From positions 715,116 through 779,115 of the forward strand of contig NZ_SMGI01000001.1 of NCBI RefSeq assembly GCF_004346845.1: DNA of 64,000 nt, given 5' to 3'. Position numbers and translations under genes: made by a program. Position 1 is the stretch's first letter. Every line of letters starts with the position of its first letter. This document shows positions 20,271 to 29,202 of the stretch, in pieces. The DNA is from Winogradskyella wandonensis. Its GTDB lineage: Bacteria > Bacteroidota > Bacteroidia > Flavobacteriales > Flavobacteriaceae. Below the pieces are notes generated by a model that did no database searches, was not told the DNA's origin, and saw only the letters and a program-made list of their open reading frames with translations.

Positions 20271-21608
20271 ATGAAATCGATTTACATATTTGTTGTCTGT
20301 TTTACTCTAAGTCTTCATGCCCAGCAAATCTTACCAGAACGACAACGCGCTGAAGTTGTAGATAATATTCTAAAGGATAGATTCGATAACTTACTACCAC
20401 AGCTAATGGATGACACAGGCTTTGATATGTGGATTCTGATTTCTAGAGAATATAACGAAGACCCAGTGCTTAAAACGATGTTGCCCGCTACATGGTTGAA
20501 CGCCAGGCGTAGAACAATTTTAGTGTTTTATAGGAATAAGGCTCAAAACACAATTGAAAAATTCGCTGTAGCTCGTTATAATTTTGGAGAAAATATAAAT
20601 TCGGCATGGGATAAAGAAAAAGAACCCAATCAATGGAAACGTTTGATGCAGATTATTGAAGAACGAAACCCAAAATCTATCGGACTTAATTATTCCGACA
20701 ATTTTAATATTTGTGATGGCATTGTAAAAACAGATTACGAAGCGTTTATGGCTAATCTGCCAAACACCTATAAAAATAGAGTAAAATCTGCTGAAAAATT
20801 AGCCATTGGCTGGATTGAAACTAGAACCGAAACTGAAATGGTTATTTACAACCAATTGGTAGACATCACCCACGATATTATTGCAGAGGCATTCTCGGAA
20901 AAAGTGATTACACCAGGCGTTACCACCACAACCGATGTAGAGTGGTGGATGAGAGATAAAGTGACAGCTCTTGGCTTAGAAACTTGGTTTCATCCTACAG
21001 TAGATGTGCAACGTACTGCCGAAAAGTTAGGAAATCACTTGTATGCGTTTTCAAATCGTCCTGAGGACATGGTAATTCTTCCAGGAGATTTACTGCATTG
21101 CGATTTTGGAATTACCTATTTAAGACTCAATACCGATTGCCAGGAATTAGCTTATGTTTTAAAGCCAAATGAAACTGAACCTCCTAAATTTTTACAAAAC
21201 GCTTTAAAAGATGGTAATCGCGTTCAGGATATTTTTACCAGTAATTTTGAAACAGGAAAAACTGGAAATAAAATTTTATTAGAATCATTAAATCAAGCAA
21301 AATCAGAAGGATTGAGACCTGCAATATATACACATCCGTTAGGTACTTATGGCCATTCGTCTGGTACAACTTTAGGCATGTGGGATTCTCAAGACGGTGT
21401 CCCTGTAAATGGCGATTATCCTTTGCACGAAAATACGGTTTATGCTATTGAACTAAACACCACGGTTACAATTCCCGAATGGAAACGTGACATTAGAATA
21501 ATGCTCGAAGAAGCAGGTTTTTGGGGAGAAAAAGGGTTTAGATATGTCAATGGACGGCAAACAAAACTGTTAACCGTTCCAAGAGTTAAAGCACATCAAG
21601 GGAACTAG
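20271..21608 (+). CDS. Secreted M24-family metallopeptidase (Xaa-Pro aminopeptidase-like)
   Basis: 445 residues with a signal peptide (1-18, ending LHAQ), so it is periplasmic. An N-terminal creatinase-like domain is followed by a pita-bread catalytic domain. The five M24 metal ligands appear in order: Asp in HCDFGI, Asp in LNTDCQ, His in TYGHSSG, Glu in AIELNT and Glu in MLEEAGF. It likely trims amino-terminal residues next to proline from imported peptides. It overlaps the convergent MFS gene by 23 bases. Confidence 0.88.
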   Translation: MKSIYIFVVCFTLSLHAQQILPERQRAEVVDNILKDRFDNLLPQLMDDTGFDMWILISREYNEDPVLKTMLPATWLNARRRTILVFYRNKAQNTIEKFAVARYNFGENINSAWDKEKEPNQWKRLMQIIEERNPKSIGLNYSDNFNICDGIVKTDYEAFMANLPNTYKNRVKSAEKLAIGWIETRTETEMVIYNQLVDITHDIIAEAFSEKVITPGVTTTTDVEWWMRDKVTALGLETWFHPTVDVQRTAEKLGNHLYAFSNRPEDMVILPGDLLHCDFGITYLRLNTDCQELAYVLKPNETEPPKFLQNALKDGNRVQDIFTSNFETGKTGNKILLESLNQAKSEGLRPAIYTHPLGTYGHSSGTTLGMWDSQDGVPVNGDYPLHENTVYAIELNTTVTIPEWKRDIRIMLEEAGFWGEKGFRYVNGRQTKLLTVPRVKAHQGN

Positions 21609-22875
21609 ACTGAGAGTGTTTGTAAAATGTATATGAAGCTACAAGTCCAATTAGCGAAAATCCGGCCATTACACCAAATACGATTTGATTACCAACAACT
21701 TGATTGTAATTATCTAAAAAATAGCCATTGATTAGTCCTGTAAAGATATCTGGCGTGTAGCCAATCACAGAAATAAAGCCAACGGCAGTACCAGTAACAG
21801 CTAATGGTATCTTTGCTTCCTCTAATGTGGCGAAATATAAAACTCTTGCTGAATATACGCCAACAGCCATTAAACCAATTGAAAGGGCAAACAATAAATT
21901 TGTTGAGTTAGTAATAATTCCGGATGCAAATAGTAGACTAGTTAGTGCCATTAAAAAGAAGCCGACAATTATCCATAAACTTGCTCTAGTTCTATCAGCC
22001 AAAAGTCCAATAACAACTCCAATGATTGGTCGAAGATATAATAAATAAGTTCCGACTTCGGCAGCTTCAATCTTATTATAGTACATGACTTGTTCTGCAT
22101 ATTGACTAAAAAGATTGGTCATTTTATATCCGTAATAGGCACATAAAATGATTATCATTAATAACCAAACTGCTTTGTATTGGATAACGGTTTTAAAATT
22201 TTGAAGTGTAATAAGTTTAGCATTAGATTCTGTTTTGTTAGAATCTTCATAATTTAGTTTTAAAAAGAAATAGACGATGATTCCGACTGCGATTACCACA
22301 TAAGAGGTATAAGTTATTACTTTTTCGAAAGCAATACGGCGTTCTTCAACCGATGTTAATTCAATATCTTTTGTTATAAATAGTGAAAAAATCATAACAC
22401 CGACTGAACCAAACAGAGCAGCAACTAAACCACGACCACCATCCAAAAATCCAAAAGCAATCCCTTGTTTGTTTTTTCCGCCCCAAATTCTTGTTGCTTT
22501 AATCATTGCTGCCCAAAACAAAAATATGGTTGTAAATCCCCAAAATCCATAAAGTATCTGTAGTTTGTAAAGACTGGGATAAGTGGCCAAATACAATCCA
22601 CCTAATCCTGTAAGAATTAGCGCGACAGACATTAATTGATTTGGCTTAAACTTATCGGCGAGTGGACCACCAAACAGATAAGAAAATAAAGCGACAATAC
22701 CATAAACCGAAAAACAAACACCGAGTTGGGTTTGCGTAATATTAAAGGATTCTAAAAATGTTGTCCTAAAAATACGCTGTAGAACAAATGGTAAAATAAA
22801 AATAGCCTCTGCGGCAAATATCAGTAATAATATAACGTACAGAGGCTGCTTTTTTTCGGTTTGATTGTCTGTCAT
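21586..22875 (-). CDS. Major facilitator superfamily transporter
   Basis: 429 residues with twelve predicted helices and a central cytoplasmic loop around residues 200-215. The first-half loop motif GGPLADKFKP (near 64-73) and the second-half ADRTRAS are the MFS 2-3 and 8-9 loops. The substrate is not evident; the best-known relatives are nitrate/oligosaccharide-type and sugar-phosphate MFS. It is 1 base after the carboxyltransferase gene, so both are probably co-transcribed and it may carry an organic acid. Confidence 0.85.
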   Translation of the reverse strand: MTDNQTEKKQPLYVILLLIFAAEAIFILPFVLQRIFRTTFLESFNITQTQLGVCFSVYGIVALFSYLFGGPLADKFKPNQLMSVALILTGLGGLYLATYPSLYKLQILYGFWGFTTIFLFWAAMIKATRIWGGKNKQGIAFGFLDGGRGLVAALFGSVGVMIFSLFITKDIELTSVEERRIAFEKVITYTSYVVIAVGIIVYFFLKLNYEDSNKTESNAKLITLQNFKTVIQYKAVWLLMIIILCAYYGYKMTNLFSQYAEQVMYYNKIEAAEVGTYLLYLRPIIGVVIGLLADRTRASLWIIVGFFLMALTSLLFASGIITNSTNLLFALSIGLMAVGVYSARVLYFATLEEAKIPLAVTGTAVGFISVIGYTPDIFTGLINGYFLDNYNQVVGNQIVFGVMAGFSLIGLVASYTFYKHSQSSSLDVL

Positions 22876-22876
22876 T

Positions 22877-24520
22877 TTAAACTTGTAAAACCCCTAAGTT
22901 AAAAGGTTTTTCGATAGGAGCGTGGTTTGCAGCCTCAATTCCCATACTTATCCAAGTTCTGGTATCTAATGGGTCTATTACGGCATCTGTCCATAAACGC
23001 GCTGCCGCATAATAGGGTGATACTTGTTTATCGTATCTATCTTTAATTTTATTGAATAACTCTTCTTCTTTTTCTTCGGTTATTTCTTCACCTTTCTTCT
23101 TCAATGATGCTTTTTCAATTTGCAAAAGCACTTTAGCTGCAGATTTTCCACTCATTACAGCTAATTCAGCACTTGGCCATGCAACTATAAGGTTTGGGTC
23201 GTACGCTTTTCCGCACATAGCATAATTACCAGCGCCGTAACTATTACCAATAACAATTGTAAATTTTGGAACAACCGAATTACTTACTGCATTAACCATT
23301 TTTGCGCCATCTTTAATAATACCGCCATGCTCGGATTTACTGCCAACCATAAAACCAGTAACGTCTTGTAAGAATACTAACGGAATTTTTTTCTGATTAC
23401 AATTTGCTATAAAACGCGTGGCTTTATCTGCTGAATCGTTATAAATCACACCACCAAATTGCATTTCAGAAGGTTTGGTTTTTGCGCCTTTTGTTTTTAC
23501 GATTTGCCTTTGGTTGGCAACTATACCAACAGCCCATCCATCAATACGTGCGTAACCCGTGATAATAGTTTGACCGTAACCCTTTTTATACTCTTCAAAT
23601 TCCGAATTATCAACCAAACGACTAATAATTTCATTCATATCGTATTGGTCGGCTCGGCTTTTTGGTAAAATACCGTAAATATCTTCTTGTTTCTCCTTTG
23701 GTTTTGCAGCTTTAATTCTGTTAAAGCCAGCTTTATCAAAGTCTCCAATTTTATCGACGATATTTTTTATTTTATCTAAAGCATCTTTGTCATCTTTGGC
23801 TTTGTAATCGGTAACTCCAGAAATTTCGCAATGTGTCGTTGCGCCACCAAGAGTTTCATTATCAATGGTTTCGCCAATTGCCGCTTTTACTAAGTAGCTT
23901 CCAGCTAAAAAGATACTTCCAGTTTTATCTACGATAAGTGCTTCGTCACTCATAATAGGTAAGTAGGCGCCACCAGCAACACAACTACCCATAACAGCAG
24001 CAATTTGTGTAATTCCCATACTGCTCATTACCGCGTTGTTTCTAAAAATGCGGCCAAAGTGTTCTTTATCGGGGAAAATTTCATCTTGCATAGGTAAAAA
24101 TACACCAGCACTGTCAACGAGATAGATAATTGGCAATCTATTCTCTATGGCTATTTCTTGAGCGCGTAGATTCTTTTTCCCAGTAATCGGAAACCAGGCA
24201 CCTGCTTTAACAGTAGCATCATTAGCCACGACGATGCATTGTTTCCCTTTTATGTAACCTAACTTTACAACAACACCACCAGATGGACATCCACCGTATT
24301 CTGGATACATATCTTCACCAGCAAAAGCGCCAATTTCTATAGATTTGGTTTTATCGTCTAAAAGATAATCAATACGCTCTCTTGCTGTTAGTTTACCTTT
24401 ACTGTGGTGCTTTTCGATGCTTTTCTCGCCACCACCTAGTTTTACTTTAGTAAGACGTTTTTTTAAATCTGAAACAAGGAGTTTGTTGTAATCTTCGTTT
24501 TTATTGAATTTTAAATCCAT
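22877..24520 (-). CDS. Acyl-CoA carboxylase, carboxyltransferase (beta) subunit
   Basis: 547 residues, the length of methylcrotonyl-CoA or propionyl-CoA carboxylase beta subunits. Two crotonase-like halves are visible: the first with GARERIDYLLD-type start (here TARERIDYLLDD) and CVAGGAYLPIMSDE, the second with GNSYGAGNYAM and AWPSAELAVMSG. It transfers CO2 from biotin to an acyl-CoA. No biotin-carrying alpha subunit is next to it, so the partner must be elsewhere. Methylcrotonyl-CoA is the likeliest substrate by length, but this is a guess. Confidence 0.88.
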   Translation of the reverse strand: MDLKFNKNEDYNKLLVSDLKKRLTKVKLGGGEKSIEKHHSKGKLTARERIDYLLDDKTKSIEIGAFAGEDMYPEYGGCPSGGVVVKLGYIKGKQCIVVANDATVKAGAWFPITGKKNLRAQEIAIENRLPIIYLVDSAGVFLPMQDEIFPDKEHFGRIFRNNAVMSSMGITQIAAVMGSCVAGGAYLPIMSDEALIVDKTGSIFLAGSYLVKAAIGETIDNETLGGATTHCEISGVTDYKAKDDKDALDKIKNIVDKIGDFDKAGFNRIKAAKPKEKQEDIYGILPKSRADQYDMNEIISRLVDNSEFEEYKKGYGQTIITGYARIDGWAVGIVANQRQIVKTKGAKTKPSEMQFGGVIYNDSADKATRFIANCNQKKIPLVFLQDVTGFMVGSKSEHGGIIKDGAKMVNAVSNSVVPKFTIVIGNSYGAGNYAMCGKAYDPNLIVAWPSAELAVMSGKSAAKVLLQIEKASLKKKGEEITEEKEEELFNKIKDRYDKQVSPYYAAARLWTDAVIDPLDTRTWISMGIEAANHAPIEKPFNLGVLQV

Positions 24521-24622
24521 CGGTGCTTTTTCTTTTGCACGAATTTACAAAACTATATGCTTTTGTATTTAGCTTAAAATCTAAATGAAACGTTAAATAT
24601 TATTTACATGGAAATATATTCC

Positions 24623-24653
24623 TTGGAATATAAATATTTTATATCTAAATTTG
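24623..24653 (+). promoter_or_regulatory. Bacteroidota-type promoter for the FMN reductase/MarR operon
   Basis: TTG (24623-24625), exactly 20 spacer bases, and TAAATTTG (24646-24653) match the consensus. Transcription would start near 24660, so the ATG at 24675 is the true start and a TTG at 24651 is part of the promoter. Confidence 0.75.
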
Positions 24654-24674
24654 AAGCATCAAAAAATAACAACC

Positions 24675-25205
24675 ATGAAAAAAATAATAGTAATAGGAGG
24701 TAGTTTAAGTAAAACATCAATTAACAAACAGTTGGCGACTTATGCATCCACATTAGTGAATAATGTTGAAGTCAAGATTTTAGATTTAAATGATTACGAA
24801 ATGCCACTTTACAGCCCAGAGCGTGAAGACCTAAATGGACAGCCAAAAGAAGCAAAGGACTTTGTAAACGAAATAAAAAATGCAGATGGCATTATTATTT
24901 CTTTAGCAGAATATAATGGCTCTTATACGGCTGCTTTTAAAAATACGTTCGATTGGGCGTCTCGAGTAGAAGTCAAAACCTTTCAGAACAAACCAATGTT
25001 ACTCATGGCGACATCTCCTGGAGCGCGTGGTGGACAAAACGTATTGGCAGCAGCAAATAATAGATTTCCTATCCACGCTGCAAACATCGTAGCCAAGTTT
25101 TCATTGCCTTCGTTTGGTGACAATTTTGAGAATGGAAAAATAACGAATAACGAGCTTTACAATCAACTATTGGCTCAAATTAAAGATTTCGAAAACGCAC
25201 TATAG
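24675..25205 (+). CDS. NAD(P)H-dependent FMN reductase
   Basis: 176 residues, flavodoxin-like fold. The phosphate-binding loop GGSLSKTSINKQ (near residues 7-18) and the SLAEYNGSYTAAFKNTFDW segment (the FMN-binding region of the azoreductase/chromate reductase family) are clear. It reduces FMN, quinones or other electrophiles with NAD(P)H. The ATG at 24675 is chosen because the promoter lies immediately upstream. It heads an operon with a GNAT protein, a MarR regulator and a pirin, a grouping typical of quinone or electrophile stress. Confidence 0.9.
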   Translation: MKKIIVIGGSLSKTSINKQLATYASTLVNNVEVKILDLNDYEMPLYSPEREDLNGQPKEAKDFVNEIKNADGIIISLAEYNGSYTAAFKNTFDWASRVEVKTFQNKPMLLMATSPGARGGQNVLAAANNRFPIHAANIVAKFSLPSFGDNFENGKITNNELYNQLLAQIKDFENAL

Positions 25206-25207
25206 AT

Positions 25208-25489
25208 ATGGATATTAAACACGACAATTCAGAATCTAAAGGACGATTCTATATTGAAAATGAAGAAAAAGTCATAGCTGAAATGACGTATAGCAAAGCG
25301 GGTTCAGAAAAAATTATTATCGACCACACAGAAGTCGATGAATCTTTACAAGGGCAAGGTATTGGTTTTAAGTTGGTTGAAGAAGCTGTAAATTTTGCAC
25401 GAGAGAACAATCTTAAAATTCTGCCACTTTGTCCATTTGCAAAAGCAGTATTTAAAAAAAACGATAGTTATAAAGACGTGTTGTTTTAG
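25208..25489 (+). CDS. Small GNAT-like N-acetyltransferase (YjdJ type)
   Basis: 93 residues, the short GNAT class. The acetyl-CoA loop is LQGQGIGFKLVEEAV (near 53-67), and the C-terminal LPLCPFAKAVF segment is diagnostic for this small family. The substrate is unknown. The start is 2 bases after the reductase stop, so the two are translated together. Confidence 0.88.
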   Translation: MDIKHDNSESKGRFYIENEEKVIAEMTYSKAGSEKIIIDHTEVDESLQGQGIGFKLVEEAVNFARENNLKILPLCPFAKAVFKKNDSYKDVLF

Positions 25490-25536
25490 GACAAGAGTTT
25501 TGATAAAACTGAGAACTGAAAAAAGAGAACTGTAAT

Positions 25537-25974
25537 ATGGGCGATTTAGCAAAAGACATAAACTCAACATTCGAAAATAATAGGATAAAAGCACTTTTAA
25601 ATATTATTTACACAGCTAATTGGATAACAAGCTGCCAGAATGAATTTTTTAAGCCTTTTGGAATTTCTCCACAACAATACAATATTCTTAGAATTTTACG
25701 TGGTGCAAATACACCCTTAAAAGTTCAAACGATAAAAGACAGAATGTTAGAACGTGCTCCAAATGCAACAAGACTTATGGATAAGCTTTGTGCAAAAGGA
25801 TATATAGAACGTTTACCATCTGAAGAAGATAGACGTGTTGTAAAAATTGTAATTACTCAAGAAGGTCTAAAGCTCTTAAATGAGATTCCTAAGAATTTAA
25901 ATAGAGATTTATTAAAAAATCTTTCTGAGGAAGAAGCAGAGCAATTGAGTAATCTTCTAGATAAAATGCGTTAA
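25537..25974 (+). CDS. MarR-family transcriptional regulator
   Basis: 145 residues with the MarR winged helix: a recognition segment around LKVQTIKDRM and ATRLMDKLC, then the wing with RLPSEEDRRVVKI (DxRxxx pattern). Such proteins sit on nearby promoters and release when they bind phenolics, quinones or oxidants. Its placement inside the reductase/pirin operon suggests autoregulation of that operon, which is inference. No clear palindrome was found at the promoter by eye. Confidence 0.92.
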   Translation: MGDLAKDINSTFENNRIKALLNIIYTANWITSCQNEFFKPFGISPQQYNILRILRGANTPLKVQTIKDRMLERAPNATRLMDKLCAKGYIERLPSEEDRRVVKIVITQEGLKLLNEIPKNLNRDLLKNLSEEEAEQLSNLLDKMR

Positions 25975-26007
25975 GCACTTTTTAGAAAAAATAAAAATCA
26001 TAAAATA

Positions 26008-26733
26008 ATGACTACAATAATACATAAAGCAGATAGCAGAGGATTCGCTAACCATGGATGGTTGCAAGCTAACCACTCATTTAGTTTTGCAAGTTGGTAT
26101 AACCCAGAAAAAGTTCATTTTGGGGCATTACGAGTATTAAATGACGACATCATTGCACCAAAAATGGGATTTGGGACACACCCACATGATAATATGGAGA
26201 TTATCACAATTCCTTTAAGTGGTGTTTTAAAGCACCGTGACAATATGGGTGATGCGTGGATACCGGTAACTCCAGGCGAAGTGCAAGTTATGTCTGCTGG
26301 GACTGGCGTGCAACATTCAGAAATTAATGGGTCTGTTGATGAATATTTAAGTTTGTTTCAAATATGGATTATTCCATCAAAACAAAACGTACAACCACGA
26401 TATGACCAAAAGCGTTTTAGCGTTGAAGGACGAAAAGGAAAATTACAGATGCTAGTTTCATCCTTTGATGATAAAGACGAAGAAAGTTTAAAAATTCATC
26501 AAGATGCTAGACTTTCACGAATTGATTTAAAGGCTGAACAGTCTTTTAATTATAGACTTAAAAGTGAAAACCATGGCGTATATGTTATGAGTATCTCGGG
26601 TCGTGTTAGTATTGAGGAAAAAGAAATTGATTCTAGAGATGCAGTAGGCATATCTAAAACAGATGGTTTTGAAATAACATCTAAAACTGATAGTGAGCTT
26701 TTATTTATTGAAGTTCCTATGATTGAGTTATAA
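26008..26733 (+). CDS. Pirin-family protein (YhhW-like bicupin, possible quercetinase)
   Basis: 241 residues, two cupin domains. The N-terminal cupin keeps the metal ligands H58 and H60 (GTHPHDN), H103 and E105 (TGVQHSE). Pirins of this type bind iron and some open the ring of quercetin-like flavonoids; others are redox-sensing. The C-terminal cupin has no obvious metal site. It ends the operon and is followed by a terminator. Confidence 0.92.
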   Translation: MTTIIHKADSRGFANHGWLQANHSFSFASWYNPEKVHFGALRVLNDDIIAPKMGFGTHPHDNMEIITIPLSGVLKHRDNMGDAWIPVTPGEVQVMSAGTGVQHSEINGSVDEYLSLFQIWIIPSKQNVQPRYDQKRFSVEGRKGKLQMLVSSFDDKDEESLKIHQDARLSRIDLKAEQSFNYRLKSENHGVYVMSISGRVSIEEKEIDSRDAVGISKTDGFEITSKTDSELLFIEVPMIEL

Positions 26734-26753
26734 GTCCAATCTCTATTTATATA

Positions 26754-26785
26754 ATAAGCATCCATTTTTTGGATGCTTATTTTTG
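26754..26785 (+). terminator. Rho-independent terminator after the pirin gene
   Basis: ATAAGCATCCA (26754-26764) pairs perfectly with TGGATGCTTAT (26770-26780) around a five-T loop, then a short T-run follows. Confidence 0.85.
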
Positions 26786-26839
26786 TTTAATTCACGATAT
26801 TTGTATTTCATCTAACTGACAAAAATTAAGATTACAATT

Positions 26840-27022
26840 ATGGCAATGAATAAAAATACGGTGTTGGCTTGGGCTACATGGATTATGATAATAGTTGGAT
26901 TAAGTTTAATTGCTCTAGGTGCCTTTAGGTACGACGACGTCGCAGGCTGGGGATTTGCTGCCGTTGGTGGTGGCTTCTTTTGTATCGCTTGGGTATTTAA
27001 TGCATTAAAAGGAAGAGTTTAA
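26840..27022 (+). CDS. Small two-helix membrane protein (CAL67264-like family)
   Basis: 60 residues with two helices (about 8-26 and 33-54) and glycine-rich packing (AAVGGGFFCIAWVF). It looks like the short conserved membrane protein known in flavobacteria as the CAL67264 family, whose function is unknown; I make this match from memory with moderate confidence. It stands alone between a terminator and a repeat pair (27030-27089). Confidence 0.8.
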   Translation: MAMNKNTVLAWATWIMIIVGLSLIALGAFRYDDVAGWGFAAVGGGFFCIAWVFNALKGRV

Positions 27023-27029
27023 TCAATTT

Positions 27030-27089
27030 GGTGACTGAGGTTCTCGAAGTCACAAAAAAATTATGGTGGTTTCGAGAGCCTCAACCACC
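27030..27089. repeat. REPIN-like inverted hairpin pair, family 1, copy 1
   Basis: Two hairpins face each other: 27030-27053 (arms GTGACT and AGTCAC) and 27065-27089 (arms GGTGGTT and AACCACC). Their loops are reverse complements of one another (GAGGTTCTCGA versus TCGAGAGCCTC, one mismatch). The arms differ in sequence but each pair still matches, so the fold is what is kept. The second copy is at 58965-59035. Confidence 0.8.
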
Positions 27090-27105
27090 AGTAAATTGTA
27101 TATAA

Positions 27106-28797
27106 ATGAGTGACGATAAAAAAATAATATTTTCAATGTCTGGTGTTACCAAGACATTTCAGTCTGCAAACACACCTGTTTTAAAGAACATCTATTTAAG
27201 TTTCTTCTATGGTGCTAAAATTGGTATTCTTGGTCTCAATGGTTCTGGTAAATCGACTTTGCTTAAAATTATAGCTGGTGTAGACAAGAATTACCAAGGT
27301 GATGTGGTGTTTTCTCAGGATTATTCTGTAGGTTATTTAGAGCAAGAACCACAGCTAGATGAAAATAAAACCGTACTCGAAGTTGTTAAAGAAGGTGCTG
27401 CAGAAACTGTAGCCATTCTTGATGAGTACAATAAAATTAATGACCAATTTGGTTTAGAAGAGGTGTATAGCGATCCAGACAAAATGGAAAAGCTTATGAA
27501 CCGTCAAGCCGAATTACAGGATCAAATAGACGCTTCTAACGCCTGGGAATTAGATACTAAGTTAGAAATCGCTATGGACGCACTTCGTACGCCAGAAGGC
27601 GATAAAAAAATAGGTGTACTTTCTGGAGGTGAACGTCGTCGTGTAGCTTTGTGTCGCTTGTTATTGCAAGAACCAGACGTGCTATTACTGGATGAACCTA
27701 CTAACCACTTAGATGCAGAGTCTGTACATTGGTTAGAGCATCATTTAGCACAATATAAAGGTACTGTCATCGCTGTAACGCACGATAGATATTTCTTAGA
27801 TAATGTAGCAGGTTGGATTTTAGAACTTGATAGAGGAGAAGGTATTCCGTGGAAAGGAAATTATTCGTCTTGGTTAGACCAAAAGTCTAAGCGTTTAGCA
27901 CAAGAAAGTAAAACAGCGTCTAAGCGTCAGAAAACATTAGAACGAGAGTTAGAATGGGTAAGACAAGGCGCAAAAGGGCGCCAGACTAAACAAAAGGCAC
28001 GTTTAAAAAATTATGATAAGCTTATGAGTCAAGACCAAAAGCAACTTGACGAAAAGCTGGAAATCTATATTCCAAATGGTCCACGTTTAGGGACTAATGT
28101 TATCGAGGCTAAAGGTGTTAGCAAAGGCTACGGCGATAAATTGTTATACGAGGACTTAAATTTTAATTTGCCTCAAGCAGGAATTGTTGGTGTTATTGGA
28201 CCTAATGGTGCTGGAAAGACCACAATTTTTAGAATGATTATGGGTGAAGAAACGCCAGATAAAGGCGAATTTATCGTTGGAGAAACAGCTAAAATTGCTT
28301 ATGTGGATCAATCACATTCTAATATAGATCCAGAAAAAACGATTTGGCAAAACTTTAGTGATGAGCAGGAATTAGTAATGATGGGTGGAAAACAAGTCAA
28401 TTCTCGAGCGTATTTAAGCCGATTTAATTTCTCCGGGAGCGAACAAAACAAAAAAGTGAGTTTGCTGTCTGGTGGAGAACGTAATCGTTTGCACCTAGCA
28501 ATGACGTTAAAAGAAGAAGGTAATGTTTTGCTTTTAGATGAGCCAACTAACGATTTAGATGTTAATACCTTACGAGCTTTAGAAGAAGGATTAGAGAACT
28601 TTGCTGGTTGTGCTGTAGTTATTTCTCACGACAGATGGTTTTTAGATAGAATATGTACCCACATCTTAGCTTTTGAAGGCAATTCGCAAGTCTATTTTTT
28701 TGAGGGTGGTTTCTCTGAGTACGAAGAAAATAAAAAGAAACGTTTAGGAGGTGATTTAATGCCAAAACGAATTAAGTACAAAAAGTTAGTAAGATAA
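27106..28797 (+). CDS. ettA: Energy-dependent translational throttle protein EttA (ABC-F ATPase)
   Basis: 563 residues, two ABC domains with no membrane part. First domain: Walker A GLNGSGKST (43-51), signature LSGGERRR, Walker B LLLDEPTNHLD. Second: GPNGAGKTT, LSGGERNR, LLLDEPTNDLD. A helical P-site-tRNA interaction arm joins them. EttA binds the ribosomal E site and gates the first peptide bond according to ATP/ADP ratio. The DEP Walker B motifs are intact in both halves. The upstream gap is filled by a REPIN-like repeat, so its promoter is unclear. Confidence 0.95.
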   Translation: MSDDKKIIFSMSGVTKTFQSANTPVLKNIYLSFFYGAKIGILGLNGSGKSTLLKIIAGVDKNYQGDVVFSQDYSVGYLEQEPQLDENKTVLEVVKEGAAETVAILDEYNKINDQFGLEEVYSDPDKMEKLMNRQAELQDQIDASNAWELDTKLEIAMDALRTPEGDKKIGVLSGGERRRVALCRLLLQEPDVLLLDEPTNHLDAESVHWLEHHLAQYKGTVIAVTHDRYFLDNVAGWILELDRGEGIPWKGNYSSWLDQKSKRLAQESKTASKRQKTLERELEWVRQGAKGRQTKQKARLKNYDKLMSQDQKQLDEKLEIYIPNGPRLGTNVIEAKGVSKGYGDKLLYEDLNFNLPQAGIVGVIGPNGAGKTTIFRMIMGEETPDKGEFIVGETAKIAYVDQSHSNIDPEKTIWQNFSDEQELVMMGGKQVNSRAYLSRFNFSGSEQNKKVSLLSGGERNRLHLAMTLKEEGNVLLLDEPTNDLDVNTLRALEEGLENFAGCAVVISHDRWFLDRICTHILAFEGNSQVYFFEGGFSEYEENKKKRLGGDLMPKRIKYKKLVR

Positions 28798-28813
28798 TTT
28801 TGAAATACAATCA

Positions 28814-28848
28814 TAAAAAAACCAGCCAATGATAGGCTGGTTTTTTTG
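28814..28848. terminator. Bidirectional terminator between ettA and a convergent small gene
   Basis: AACCAGCC (28820-28827) pairs with GGCTGGTT (28835-28842), flanked by a run of A and then a run of T, which serves both strands. Confidence 0.88.
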
Positions 28849-28864
28849 TTTTATACTATTTATT

Positions 28865-29089
28865 TCAAAGGTCATCATAAAGATGGCCGCTGGTAAAGTC
28901 TTTATACGACTCATCTACATCTTTAAACGCATTGGTTTCCATTAGCTTTTTATTCTGAGCTTTTAGTTTATACATTTTTATAATTGCGATAGCAATTAAA
29001 ACTATAAAAACAAAGCATACCATTAAAAGTATTAGGGTGAGCTGATGAGTGCTTACAGCAGATGCGAGAAGTAGGAAAATATCACTCAT
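28865..29089 (-). CDS. Small single-pass membrane protein, unknown function
   Basis: 74 residues: a hydrophobic stretch (about 16-40), a basic segment of Lys-rich helix, and an acidic tail ending DDL. No family is recognised. It has a clean ATG, a bidirectional terminator just downstream, and a gap of more than 100 bases upstream, all as expected of a small independent gene. Confidence 0.65.
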   Translation of the reverse strand: MSDIFLLLASAVSTHQLTLILLMVCFVFIVLIAIAIIKMYKLKAQNKKLMETNAFKDVDESYKDFTSGHLYDDL

Positions 29090-29202
29090 TTTTATGTGAT
29101 TAAGACTTGGATATGGCGCTAATATAGGTAAAAAGTATAATTTATAACTTATTCATAATAAATATTTTACAAAAAACTTATAAACATATGTACGATTAAG
29201 TG

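Noticed and set aside
24651..24674. TTG start for the FMN reductase
   Set aside because: It falls in the promoter -7 element; ATG 24675 keeps the usual N-terminus.
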